Under the pieces are notes generated by a model. It saw only the letters and a program-made list of their open reading frames with translations. It did no database searches and had not been told where the DNA came from. A DNA stretch of 64,000 nucleotides, from assembly GCF_015679185.1 (NCBI RefSeq), contig NZ_CP064939.1:2480001-2544000 (forward strand), given 5' to 3'. Shown in pieces: positions 18,057 to 27,456 of the stretch. Position 1 is the stretch's first letter. Every line of letters begins with the position of its first letter. A program made the position numbers and the translations under genes. The stretch is from Pedobacter endophyticus. Its GTDB lineage: Bacteria > Bacteroidota > Bacteroidia > Sphingobacteriales > Sphingobacteriaceae.

Positions 18057-18791
18057 TTATTTTGCTGTAGTTGTTGCGCTCGGTGTTAAGCCCGTGGTAT
18101 AAACATCGTTGTAAAACTCGTAACGGTTAAATCCTAAATAGGAGCCGGTATAAGCAAGTGCATGTACTACGCCATTTGTTGGTTTAATATCCGAGGAGGC
18201 AACGGCTATAGAGGTCCAGTTATCGTTTGGCTTCGAAATATCGGGGATGTAGGATAGCCACAACTGGCGGTACCCGATGTAACGAACGCCATTTGCATCG
18301 CCAAATACAACACCAATGTTCGATACGTCGTTGTTATAATCGTAATACAATGCGCCGGGGTAAATTGTTCTTAAGCCCAAATCAATTTGTGGGTAATCTC
18401 TTAAACGGTTAGCGCCTTTAAACATATAGCGCTGAAGGTATTTTCTCCAGATTACCGGCGAGATCTGATCGAGGGTTTTCACGGTATCCTTACCCGAAAA
18501 GTACAAGAAACTGTTGAGCCCCTCGGTTCTTATGGTACCGATTGTCCGCTTAATCACGTCATCGTCGAAAGCAAAGAAAGTGAAGTCTTCAGTAGTAAAT
18601 TGCTTTTCCAAACCCGCAAGCTTTACAATTTGCGCAACGGTATCGAAAGGAACTTTTTTGGCCTGCAGGTATTCTAACATGTTGCCGGGGTAATCGGGGT
18701 TTGCCTTACCTCCATCTATATAATATTCATCGCGTTTACAAGCGTTTAATACCAGTAAAAATGCGGCACATATTACTATTAGCTTTTTCAT
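18057..18791 (-). CDS. Fasciclin (FAS1) domain lipoprotein
   Basis: Lipoprotein of 244 aa; the frame is open to 18824 but the signal MKKLIVICAAFLLVLNAC gives a start at 18791, leaving 22 nt after the SusD stop. One FAS1-like domain covers about 35-230 (NMLEYLQAKKVPFDTVAQIVKLAGLEKQF, DFTFFAFDDDVIKRTI, TNGVVHALAYTGSYLGFN). FAS1 domains mediate adhesion or ligand binding. It resembles the N-terminal half of the protein at 24654-25763 in sequence and in place (SusC-SusD-FAS1 order), which suggests an old duplication of the module. Confidence 0.87.
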   Translation of the reverse strand: MKKLIVICAAFLLVLNACKRDEYYIDGGKANPDYPGNMLEYLQAKKVPFDTVAQIVKLAGLEKQFTTEDFTFFAFDDDVIKRTIGTIRTEGLNSFLYFSGKDTVKTLDQISPVIWRKYLQRYMFKGANRLRDYPQIDLGLRTIYPGALYYDYNNDVSNIGVVFGDANGVRYIGYRQLWLSYIPDISKPNDNWTSIAVASSDIKPTNGVVHALAYTGSYLGFNRYEFYNDVYTTGLTPSATTTAK

Positions 18792-18813
18792 ATCTTTAAT
18801 GTTTCTAATCATT

Positions 18814-20346
18814 TTAATTACCACCGTTAACCCAATAATCGTTTAATACAACAAAAGGATTGTTGTTTCTTGCATTGGCGTTTAGCGGCCAGGTCCATGC
18901 GCCACGATTAAATTTATCGGCTGTAAGCACATTGTAACTCCACTGGTTGCTCAATATCCGTTTGGTGCGCACCAAATCGTAATAATGGTGTCCTTCGCCG
19001 ATCAATTCTCTCGATCTTTCATAAAAAATGAAGTCTTTTAGTGACGAACCCCCTCCGCCCGAATATCTCGATGCCTGTGCACGGTCTCTAACCATATTTA
19101 AAAGTTTAATGGCATCGCCATCTTCGCCAATATTGGCCATTGCCTCTGCAGCTAACAGAATTTCGCCGCCGTACCTAAAAATCATGAAGGTGTTATCGGG
19201 GTTGGCATCTTCCTCTCCTGTAGCAAAGGCATTTTGCGCAAATTTTAACATCATGAACTTGCCGTTATCGGCAAAAATGTTTTCGTCAAACCAGGTGGTA
19301 ATTCGTCTGTCGCTACCATCCTGAAACAGTTTTTGCATGTACTCGCCACGGTAATAGGCAAAGCTTACACGGTGCGTATATTCGGGGCGTTTGTACGGAT
19401 AATGCAAAAACATATCGGCCACCGGCGCAAGGTTGGTATTGGCATCGCCGTAGTTTATACTGCGGTAAAACTCGAACAAACTCTCGTCCGATCTTCCCTT
19501 AACTACAGTTGCCCAATCGGTTATTGGCACTAACCTAAATGCGTTACTTGCAATCAGTTCTTTGCCCAAAGCAGCGGTTTCTCTGTAATAGTTGTCGGCG
19601 TTGGCCGCATCAAAACCAGCATTCCACATGTTCATCTCCATCATTAAGGCCACAATACTGCCCCTGCTTGCCCTTACTCCTTTTATGGATGGATCGCTGT
19701 AAGTCCAGGCAATTGCATCTTTATAGGTTTTTAAATCGGCAATACACTTATTTAATACAGATACGAAGTTTTCGCGGGGTTGGGCCGTTGCATGGAAAGG
19801 ATCGGTATAATACACCACATCGCCAAACAAGCGCACCATAATAAAGTAACTTAACGAGCGAATGAATGCTGCTTCGGCCTTAAAAGATTGCTTTTCTGCT
19901 TCTGTTACGCCGGGGATTCCTTCATCGAGCTTAGCCATTAAGATGTTGGCGCCCTGAATGGCCTGATAATATCCTGTCCAATCGGTAATGCGGTTAAAGT
20001 TATAGTTGATATCTGTAACCCATGGCACGCCACCACTTAACAAATACAATAAATCGTTTCTGCCCAGCGCCTCCACAAACGAACGTGCAGGTGCGTGGTC
20101 TGACTGGCTTTCGTACATCACCTCGCCCGAACGATACTCGCCCGTGGCACCAATAAAGTGCGTTTCGTTGTACTTGCCGAAAACAATTCGCGATAGGTTG
20201 TAAATGTTAGCAACAACGTCTTCTTTCGATTGGAAAAAGTTGTTCCCGGTAAGTTTGTCCAGAGGCTGAATATCCAAAAACTTTTTACAAGCAGGCAAGC
20301 AAAATGTGGCTGCAAGAATTATGGTGTAAATGATAATTTTTTTCAT
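18814..20346 (-). CDS. SusD/RagB family lipoprotein (second pair)
   Basis: Ligand-capturing lipoprotein of 510 aa that should cap the SusC protein encoded 11 nt upstream. The lipobox is TFCLPAC followed by KKF. SusD features include KQSFKAEAAFIRSLSYFIMVRLFGDVVYYTDPF and the C-terminal FIFYERSRELIGEGHHYYDLVRTKRIL. Length is typical. It is the sixth gene of the operon. Confidence 0.95.
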   Translation of the reverse strand: MKKIIIYTIILAATFCLPACKKFLDIQPLDKLTGNNFFQSKEDVVANIYNLSRIVFGKYNETHFIGATGEYRSGEVMYESQSDHAPARSFVEALGRNDLLYLLSGGVPWVTDINYNFNRITDWTGYYQAIQGANILMAKLDEGIPGVTEAEKQSFKAEAAFIRSLSYFIMVRLFGDVVYYTDPFHATAQPRENFVSVLNKCIADLKTYKDAIAWTYSDPSIKGVRASRGSIVALMMEMNMWNAGFDAANADNYYRETAALGKELIASNAFRLVPITDWATVVKGRSDESLFEFYRSINYGDANTNLAPVADMFLHYPYKRPEYTHRVSFAYYRGEYMQKLFQDGSDRRITTWFDENIFADNGKFMMLKFAQNAFATGEEDANPDNTFMIFRYGGEILLAAEAMANIGEDGDAIKLLNMVRDRAQASRYSGGGGSSLKDFIFYERSRELIGEGHHYYDLVRTKRILSNQWSYNVLTADKFNRGAWTWPLNANARNNNPFVVLNDYWVNGGN

Positions 20347-20357
20347 AATAATGTAGA

Positions 20358-23300
20358 TTAGTTGCCTGTGTTAAGTTCTAAGTTCAAACCAATGTTATAG
20401 GTACGTGGCACAGGATAGCCTGTAGAAATATCGCGTCCGAGTGTAGTTACGTTTTCAGGATTTGGTCCGCTGTATTTTGAAAAGGTAACCAGGTTGTTTG
20501 TTGAGCCGTAAATTCTGAGCTGGTTAAGGCCAAACCGCTTGATAAACTTTTTATCGAACATGTAAGAAACTGTTACGTTGCTGATTTTTAAATAGCTTCC
20601 GCTCTCTTGCCATAAGGTTTGATCGGCCCTTAATGGCTGAATCTGATCAAACCGTTTGTAATCGTAAGGGTATGGGTATTTTGCAACGTCGCCGGGTGCT
20701 CTCCAAATATTCAGGTCGTTTAACGGTACAACTGATGTTTGCGAGAAAGGATTACGCATAATTCCAATCCGATCGGCCAGTGCATTATTCAATATCGTTC
20801 TGTCGGCGGTATAGGTTGCGTATACGTTTAAGCCCCAGTTTTTGTACCTGATGTTGGTAGAAATACCGCCGGTAATTAATGGTTGCGAGTTACCTGTAAT
20901 TTCGTAATCTCGGCTATCTAAAATGTAATCGCCGTTCACATCTTTCATAATCGGATCGCCACCCAGGAAAAACTGTCCGTTTGATTGGTATCTTTTTCCA
21001 GTAACCGGATCGGTTGGCACATCGGCATCGGTGCGGTAAACGCCCTGGTTTATCCTTAAATAATTGGATAACGTGTTGCGGCCTACACGGTATACGATGT
21101 GTTGCAGGTAACCAGAACCATCAAACCTGATGTACTGCCCGTTATATTCTTCGGGAAGCTTTAAAAGCACATCGCGGTTAATGGCACCGTTTACTGACAC
21201 CGAAATATCAAGGTCTTTCTTTACCACTGGCCTAAAAGTCAACATGACCTCAGTACCGTAGTTGGCAATACCCAAATCGTTACTGGCCAGCTTGTTGAAA
21301 CCTGTACTATTTGATAAAAACCGATCAAATAACAGGTTATCTACTTTTTTGTAATAGGTATCGAAGTTTAAGGAGATGCGCTCGTTAAACAAGCCCAAAT
21401 CAAAACCAAGGTTGTACTGACTGGTTGTGGTAGGTTTTAAGTTCGGGTTGGGAATTAAATCGTAATTGATACCAATGGTTGGGTTGTTGTTAAAGTTTCC
21501 GTTAAGGTTATAAATACCGTAAATACTTTGCAGGTTACCTGTCGGAACGATATTTTGCCCCCATGTTAGCCTTAAACTACCGTACGATAACCATTTCATA
21601 TCTACCAACCAGTTTTCTTTGTTAAAGTTCCACCTTAAACCAACTGATGGGTTTTTAGAGTATGGATTTTCTAAACCACTTGATGAGGTACCATCTAAAC
21701 GGTAAGAAAACTCAGCTACATATTTTTTATCGTAATCGTAAGAAACTGAACCTGCAAACGATGCAATGGTTGCGTTTCTGTAATTGCTCAACACACCGCC
21801 ACCTCTCGAATAAAAGGCATCGTAACCTACGGGGCCTTGATACTGATCGTTCGGGGTTCTTTGTTGAAGCGTGATGCCCGCCTGTGCACCTTGCTTATAA
21901 ATCTCGTTAAAGGTGTTTACGAAAACGTTGTGCTTTTCGCCAAATGTTTTTGCATAAGTAATACCGTTACGATTGTAAAGCTGGTAGTTTCTGCCTACAT
22001 AATCGTAAAGTTTCGAAAACTGACCGTTTGCCGCAGCGGGCGTAAAGGTCGATTCGGTATCTGATGTATAATCGTAACTTAAGGTTGATGTTGCGGCTAA
22101 ACCGGGAATAAATTCGTAGCGGGCCTCCACGTTGGTTCGCAAGTTTCGCGAATTGTTATCGTTTAGGGTTTGCAAAGCGGATAATACACCGCCCGATGCC
22201 TGGTAAAACGATGGAGGAGGCAACAAACTGGATGCCTGACCGTTTGCTGCAACGCCCGATTGCAGTAAGCCTACGCCGTTACCCTTATTCTGCTTACCCA
22301 CCGAACCGTTGATAAAACCGAAGAACCTGAATTTATCGTTTGGCTTAAATTCCATGTTCATGTTCAGGTTATAACGGTCGTAACCCGTGTTTTTAATTAC
22401 CCCTTTTTCGGTATAGTAACCAACGTTTGCTTTATAATTAAAACGAGGGTCGCCACCATCTAAGGCGAGGTTATGACTTTGGTTGTAAGTAGTTTGGAAA
22501 AATACATCCTGCCAATCGGTAGAGTTGTTCCAATACGCGTTTAAACTGTCGGCCAAAAATGGCGTTGTCGAAATTGCCCTGATATCGTTTACGTTTTGCG
22601 CATTGAGAATAATTTGCTGAATTTTTAACTGTCGCTCAGAGTTTCCACCCAGTGTTTCGCGAAGTTTTGGCGGTGCATTTACGAAGGCGTTGGTTACGTA
22701 CCTGATACGCGGCACTTTAGAGTTACCTCTTTTTGTAGTGATGATAATTACCCCATAAGCACCCCTCGAACCGTACATTGATGTGGCCTGCGCATCTTTT
22801 AAGATCTGGATATTTTCGATATCCTCTTGTGGGATCAGCGAAAGCGGGCTTACCCCGGGGCCCTGGGTTTGGAAACCGAATTCTGCGGCCTTATCTGCAT
22901 CCAAAGGCACCCCATCAATAATGTATAATGGCGATGTGGGTTGCAAAAACGATTCGTTACCGCTACCGGCGATGCTCAAACTCGATAAACCACGCACCTG
23001 CACAGAACCCCTAAAGCCGGGCGCACCAGTGTTGTTCTGAATGTTTAAGCCCGGAACTTTACCTTGCAATAACTGCTCTACGTTTGATACCGGAATATCC
23101 TGAACCTCTTTGGCTTGGATCACTACCGACGATCCGGTTGTGGTTTGCTTCGATCGGTTTTGGTAAGCTACAATGATTACATCATCCAACGCCGTACGAT
23201 CTTCGCTAATGGTAATAGTAACATTGTTGGTTCCGGTTACCTTATATTTTTGGGTATTGTAGCCTAAAAACTTAAATAATAGTGTTGAGCCAACCGGTAC

Positions 23301-23507
23301 GTTTACCGAAAACTGGCCGTTGCCATTGGTTTGCGTTAAACCCTTATTGGTTTCTTCTAAAATAACAGAAACACCCGGAACGCCTTGTTTTGCTTCCTTA
23401 TCAACAACCCGTCCACTTAAAATCATGGTTTTTTGTTGCGAATAAGCACTTGTGCCACAAATTATGCACACAATAAGTACAGCATAAAATAGTATATATC
23501 TTTTCAT
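20358..23507 (-). CDS. SusC family TonB-dependent receptor (second pair)
   Basis: Outer-membrane transporter of 1049 aa. A signal peptide (ICGTSAYSQQ) is followed by a carboxypeptidase-regulatory-like domain at about 28-110 (ILSGRVVDKEAKQGVPGVSVIL), a TonB-box-like DVIIVAYQN at about 109-117, and the plug (LLQGKVPGLNIQNNTGAPG, SPLYIIDGVPLD, MYGSRGAYGVIIITTKRG). The barrel ends in PVPRTYNIGLNLELNTGN. It starts 21 nt after the DUF5007 stop, so it is internal to the operon and not the first gene of a separate unit. Its partner is the SusD protein that follows. Confidence 0.96.
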   Translation of the reverse strand: MKRYILFYAVLIVCIICGTSAYSQQKTMILSGRVVDKEAKQGVPGVSVILEETNKGLTQTNGNGQFSVNVPVGSTLLFKFLGYNTQKYKVTGTNNVTITISEDRTALDDVIIVAYQNRSKQTTTGSSVVIQAKEVQDIPVSNVEQLLQGKVPGLNIQNNTGAPGFRGSVQVRGLSSLSIAGSGNESFLQPTSPLYIIDGVPLDADKAAEFGFQTQGPGVSPLSLIPQEDIENIQILKDAQATSMYGSRGAYGVIIITTKRGNSKVPRIRYVTNAFVNAPPKLRETLGGNSERQLKIQQIILNAQNVNDIRAISTTPFLADSLNAYWNNSTDWQDVFFQTTYNQSHNLALDGGDPRFNYKANVGYYTEKGVIKNTGYDRYNLNMNMEFKPNDKFRFFGFINGSVGKQNKGNGVGLLQSGVAANGQASSLLPPPSFYQASGGVLSALQTLNDNNSRNLRTNVEARYEFIPGLAATSTLSYDYTSDTESTFTPAAANGQFSKLYDYVGRNYQLYNRNGITYAKTFGEKHNVFVNTFNEIYKQGAQAGITLQQRTPNDQYQGPVGYDAFYSRGGGVLSNYRNATIASFAGSVSYDYDKKYVAEFSYRLDGTSSSGLENPYSKNPSVGLRWNFNKENWLVDMKWLSYGSLRLTWGQNIVPTGNLQSIYGIYNLNGNFNNNPTIGINYDLIPNPNLKPTTTSQYNLGFDLGLFNERISLNFDTYYKKVDNLLFDRFLSNSTGFNKLASNDLGIANYGTEVMLTFRPVVKKDLDISVSVNGAINRDVLLKLPEEYNGQYIRFDGSGYLQHIVYRVGRNTLSNYLRINQGVYRTDADVPTDPVTGKRYQSNGQFFLGGDPIMKDVNGDYILDSRDYEITGNSQPLITGGISTNIRYKNWGLNVYATYTADRTILNNALADRIGIMRNPFSQTSVVPLNDLNIWRAPGDVAKYPYPYDYKRFDQIQPLRADQTLWQESGSYLKISNVTVSYMFDKKFIKRFGLNQLRIYGSTNNLVTFSKYSGPNPENVTTLGRDISTGYPVPRTYNIGLNLELNTGN

Positions 23508-23528
23508 AATAATTGCCTTAAATGTTTA

Positions 23529-24617
23529 CTACTCGCTTGCGAATTTTGGATTGTCATTTTTAAAGTGAAACACAATTTCCCAGTCGCCAGCCTTGTAAAT
23601 GGCAAACTCGAGACTGATGGCTGCAACAGTACGTCCACCACCAAAAGCACCTCGTGAGTAATTTAACAGCACTCTGGCCCTCGAACCTCCCGGCGCATAC
23701 GATGTTGGCGTTTCTACCAACGGAATGGGATAGGCTACATCGTATTGAACATATTTATCGGTTTTTTGAATGTTGAAACCGTGGATCATCTTATCCCAAA
23801 CCGTTTCGTTGAAAAACGCCGGGTTAATTTCTACTGAATCTTTGTTCAATACCTTAATGCGGAGCGAATGACCGTTACCACCTGTAAAGGGGCGGATGTA
23901 AGCTACAACGTCTTTTTTATCGTTATTGCTAACTAAAGCCTGGTTTGAGGTTACGCCGATTACGTTCGATAAGCCCGGGCGGATATAATCTCTCAGTTTT
24001 GGATCTAAAGGAAACTTCGGATCGGGAGCAGGACGGCCGGTATATAAGTTCATATCATTCGAGGGCTCGTAAGGGCGCTCTCTGAAAGGTCTGATCTGGA
24101 AATCCTTAATTAACCGCTCACCACCGGTATTTTTGACCTTAACATCAAAAAAGCGGGTATCCTGCGCAAAGTTTGTACTGTCAGCTGGTCGGGGTGAGAT
24201 TAACTGATTCGTTGCCGATGCCCACAAAATGAACTCGCCCGACGAACGCATCTCAAATAACTGGTGCTCTTCAATCTTACGTTTCGCTTCAATCTCTGCA
24301 AGCGAAGTTTCTAAACCCGTATAAGGAGCAGTCCACACATAAGTTGGCACTTTCTGAAAAATATCAGTTAATGGTCGTCCATCGCCCCAACGCGGATTAA
24401 CAATCTCGAACGTTAACGGAGCTGTAGAATTGTCGCTATTAAAGCCACCAATTAAATTGTTACGGCCAATAATCGGCTCCAACACCTTGTTGCTAAAATT
24501 TACATTATTACTTAGGTAATCTTTCTCATCAGGTAAATCATAGAGTTTTTTACATCCGCTAAATGCAACGAACGCAAGCACCATAAACAGAAGATCTTTT
24601 TTAGCGATTGACTTCAT
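23529..24617 (-). CDS. DUF5007 domain lipoprotein
   Basis: Lipoprotein of about 362 aa; the start at 24617 gives MKSIAKKDLLFMVLAFVAFSGC with KKL. The body matches the DUF5007 type found next to SusC/SusD and fasciclin genes: DEKDYLSNNVNFSNKVLEPIIGRNNLIGG near the N-terminus (shown in part), PLTFEIVNPRWGDG, ELI-like EEHQLFEMRSSGEFILWASA, and a C-terminal sandwich (RTVAAISLEFAIYKAGDWEIVFHF). The function of the family is unknown. It lies between the FAS1-discoidin gene and the second SusC. Confidence 0.8.
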   Translation of the reverse strand: MKSIAKKDLLFMVLAFVAFSGCKKLYDLPDEKDYLSNNVNFSNKVLEPIIGRNNLIGGFNSDNSTAPLTFEIVNPRWGDGRPLTDIFQKVPTYVWTAPYTGLETSLAEIEAKRKIEEHQLFEMRSSGEFILWASATNQLISPRPADSTNFAQDTRFFDVKVKNTGGERLIKDFQIRPFRERPYEPSNDMNLYTGRPAPDPKFPLDPKLRDYIRPGLSNVIGVTSNQALVSNNDKKDVVAYIRPFTGGNGHSLRIKVLNKDSVEINPAFFNETVWDKMIHGFNIQKTDKYVQYDVAYPIPLVETPTSYAPGGSRARVLLNYSRGAFGGGRTVAAISLEFAIYKAGDWEIVFHFKNDNPKFASE

Positions 24618-24653
24618 AAGTTTTTTGAATTTATATTTTCTGTATTCCATCTT

Positions 24654-25763
24654 CTAGTTCGATTTATTAATTGTCCATTCTGCCAATTGGAATACACTAC
24701 CATTTCTTAACTCGGTAATATTAATGCGGTAGTACAGGTAAGGCGTTGTATTGGTACACCTGAAAACTTTTTGCTGATAGCGTTCTTCAAAAAAGAAGTT
24801 GCTTACACGGTGCAATTCAGTCCAGTTTGTTCCATCGTTCGATGCCTCATAAGTCCACGCTTTAGGGTCTCTGTCTTGAAAATCGTTTGCCGAAATCAAG
24901 GTGTAAACTGAAGAAACTTCAGGTGTTTTAAGCTTATAGGTCATCGTTAAGAAACCTTGCAAATCGCATAAGAATTTGGTGTGGTCATCGCCATCAATTA
25001 CCTTTCTCGAGCTCTCTCCACTGGTAATACCTCCACCGTTTTCGCGGTTGGTAGTTAACGTACCGCCCACGGTAACCATTAAGTTTGGCGGTGGCGGAAC
25101 AAACGTTAAGCGGGTAACGAAACCATCAAAACCGAAGGTATGATCGGGGCTGATTACGTGCACAATGCCGTTTTTAGTTTGGATATTGTTCGATGCTGTA
25201 GTACTTGTAGCCCAGTTTCTAACAAACTGGCTCTTTTTGGTGTTGCTGAACTCAATTACCTCCGGCCCTGCACCAACCTGGCCACTTGCCGAACCTCTGA
25301 TCGATTTTGCGTGCATTGGGTAACCCACTTTTACGCTCGTTAAATTCAAACCATCCTGAAGTTTCAAAGAGTCTGTCGGTTTTTTACCCCTGATGATGTA
25401 ATACGAAACCATGGTATCTAACTGTACGCCATCAATATTGGCGAGGAACAACGGATCTTTGTCCGACTGTCTTCTCAACGTGTTCAAATTTTTTAAAGCC
25501 AGCTGAAAGCTGGGGTTGGTTACGGCAAATAGCGTGATGTTACTATCGGTAAGGGTTTGTTTAAGCCCCATTCTATCGATGGCCACAAGCAGCGAATCGT
25601 AAACCCCGGGCTTACTTTTCAAATATTCGTAGGTGTTTCCTGCAAAGGGAACATTCTGATCCTGGGCATCGTAATAGCCTCCATTTTTTTTACAGGCCGA
25701 ATAAACCACGGCGAGTATCAACAGTAGCGATACCCCGCCCACATATTTTATAAAATTCTTCAT
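24654..25763 (-). CDS. Fasciclin plus discoidin-like (F5/8 type C) lipoprotein
   Basis: Lipoprotein of 369 aa (LAVVYSAC, KKN), start at 25763 rather than 25772. A FAS1-like domain spans about 25-220 (NTYEYLKSKPGVYDSLLVAIDRMGLKQTL, NGIVHVISPDHTFGF) and a galactose-binding discoidin domain about 235-368 (ESSRKVIDGDDHTKFL, NDFQDRDPKAWTYEASNDG, FQLAEWTINKS). It combines the domain of the FAS1 gene at 18057-18791 with that of the last operon gene at 12348-13193. It is separated from the first SusD by 150 nt that hold a hairpin element, the only large gap inside the operon. Confidence 0.87.
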   Translation of the reverse strand: MKNFIKYVGGVSLLLILAVVYSACKKNGGYYDAQDQNVPFAGNTYEYLKSKPGVYDSLLVAIDRMGLKQTLTDSNITLFAVTNPSFQLALKNLNTLRRQSDKDPLFLANIDGVQLDTMVSYYIIRGKKPTDSLKLQDGLNLTSVKVGYPMHAKSIRGSASGQVGAGPEVIEFSNTKKSQFVRNWATSTTASNNIQTKNGIVHVISPDHTFGFDGFVTRLTFVPPPPNLMVTVGGTLTTNRENGGGITSGESSRKVIDGDDHTKFLCDLQGFLTMTYKLKTPEVSSVYTLISANDFQDRDPKAWTYEASNDGTNWTELHRVSNFFFEERYQQKVFRCTNTTPYLYYRINITELRNGSVFQLAEWTINKSN

Positions 25764-25777
25764 ATCATGCATTATTT

Positions 25778-25915
25778 AGTGTTATGTTAATGTTGCTTTG
25801 TCAGGCTGAGCCTTTCGCCTCGCTCAAGATAAACTTAGTCGAAGCCTCGTGCATTTGCCCTTCGACTCCGCTCAGGGTGACATTTATTAGCGCATTTTAG
25901 GATTAACATAACACT
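25778..25915. repeat. Nested hairpin element inside the operon
   Basis: Outer arms AGTGTTATGTTAAT (25778-25791) and ATTAACATAACACT (25902-25915) are perfect inverted repeats. Between them (about 25799-25893) lies a member of the family that begins TGTCA(G/C)nCTGAGC and ends GCTCAGGGTGACA. The right outer arm contains the stop codon of the first SusD gene. The transcript could fold into a very stable hairpin between the first SusD and the downstream genes. Confidence 0.85.
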
Positions 25916-27425
25916 AGCGCCAATAAGGGTTTTGGGTTAATAAACTATTTTGCGATAAAAGCTTACGGGAAATTGGCCAGTAAATACCTCCGGAGTTGAT
26001 CAGGTTCATAAACCTGGCATCGTTCTGTCTGATTTTGTTTAAACGGATCAGGTCATACCAACGATGGCCCTCGCCAAGCAATTCGCGGTGTCTTTCTTCA
26101 AAAATGATTTTGATCAAATCGTCGCTCGTACTATACGGCGAATCGTTATCGGCAGTAATACGTCTGGTAATTACATTGTTCAATTCGTTGAGTGCGCCAA
26201 TTTGATCGCCTAAAACCGATAACGCCTCTGCACGCAGCAGCACAATATCTTCCAGGCGTGTAAAAATTAAGGCACTGGTAAAATACCTGAAGTTGGGGTC
26301 GGTACCGCCACCTTGAATCACCTTTATTTTGCTAAAAATTGGGTATTTTCCGTTGAGGTTGGTAAAATACCTGTCGAACTTAGATTCGCCCAGTGTATCA
26401 ATAGCGAACCTTTCATCTTTGGCTAAATTGAAATACTTTAATATCGAATCTTTTGGCAGATAAATATCCGGAACGGACTTGGTCAAAATTGGCTCTGCAA
26501 GCGTCAATTCCTCAATATGACCCGTTGCCGCACCATCAATATGGCCGTAATCGGAGTTAAAGCCAAACATCTGGCGGTTGTTCTTATTATAGAAAAAGCC
26601 ATTTGAGTTACTTAAATCAGTTACCGAAGTGTACCCACCGCCCGTTTTGCCATAATTATCTTCAACAAATTTGGCGTATTTGGCTACGCTCGGGTAATCG
26701 GCATTCCAGGCGGCAACATGGGCCAAAACAGCGTAAGCAGTTACCTTGGTTGCCAGCGCACCACCCCAGCGGTTTCGGTCCTCATTGTAATAGTTGCCCG
26801 GTTGTTGTACATCGTTGCCGCTGTAAACAAAAGGAAGATCGGCCGCAGCCCTTAACATTTCCTGCTCAACCCAGGCCAATATCTTGGCTTGGCTTTCTCG
26901 TGGCTTATTTTCGAACTTGCCTTCGTTTGAGGAAATAATGAAAGGAACATCGCCCCAAATGCGAACCATATAGAAATAAGCAAAAGCTCTTAAAAACCTC
27001 GCCTGGGCAATATCAACCGTCATGTTGTTATCCGAGTAGCGTTTATCGTTTTCCTTAACATGTGCCGCGTTTTCCATAAAAACGTTTGCACCGTTAACAA
27101 TGGCGTAAAACCGTGTCCAATCAGAAAGCGACTCTACAACCGGATAGGAAGCGTTTAAGTTATTAGCGATAATTGCTTTAAGATCTTGCCTTTTAGGGCT
27201 TGCAAATTCTGCCGGCCTTACATCGCCGTAAATCCAGTGGCCATTGTTATCTGATAAGGCCGAGCGGGTAAGGGCATAAACGCCCATAATTCCGGCACGT
27301 GCATCTTCAACAGAATTCCACATGTTTTTTTCGCCCACGGCCCGCGTAGAATCATCTTCTAAGGCCTTGTTACAACCCGATAAAACAACTACAGCAAGTA
27401 GAAAGGTGTATATTATATTTTTCAT
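25914..27425 (-). CDS. SusD/RagB family lipoprotein (first pair)
   Basis: SusD-type lipoprotein of about 503 aa. The frame extends to 27476 over the end of the SusC gene, but the signal MKNIIYTFLLAVVVLSGC sets the start at 27425, 31 nt after the SusC stop. Diagnostic parts include AQARFLRAFAYFYMVRIWGDVPFI and the C-terminal IIFEERHRELLGEGHRWYDLIRLNKI. Second gene of the operon. Confidence 0.95.
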   Translation of the reverse strand: MKNIIYTFLLAVVVLSGCNKALEDDSTRAVGEKNMWNSVEDARAGIMGVYALTRSALSDNNGHWIYGDVRPAEFASPKRQDLKAIIANNLNASYPVVESLSDWTRFYAIVNGANVFMENAAHVKENDKRYSDNNMTVDIAQARFLRAFAYFYMVRIWGDVPFIISSNEGKFENKPRESQAKILAWVEQEMLRAAADLPFVYSGNDVQQPGNYYNEDRNRWGGALATKVTAYAVLAHVAAWNADYPSVAKYAKFVEDNYGKTGGGYTSVTDLSNSNGFFYNKNNRQMFGFNSDYGHIDGAATGHIEELTLAEPILTKSVPDIYLPKDSILKYFNLAKDERFAIDTLGESKFDRYFTNLNGKYPIFSKIKVIQGGGTDPNFRYFTSALIFTRLEDIVLLRAEALSVLGDQIGALNELNNVITRRITADNDSPYSTSDDLIKIIFEERHRELLGEGHRWYDLIRLNKIRQNDARFMNLINSGGIYWPISRKLLSQNSLLTQNPYWR

Positions 27426-27456
27426 CGTTGATGTTTTAGTAGTAGTTCTTCTCATA

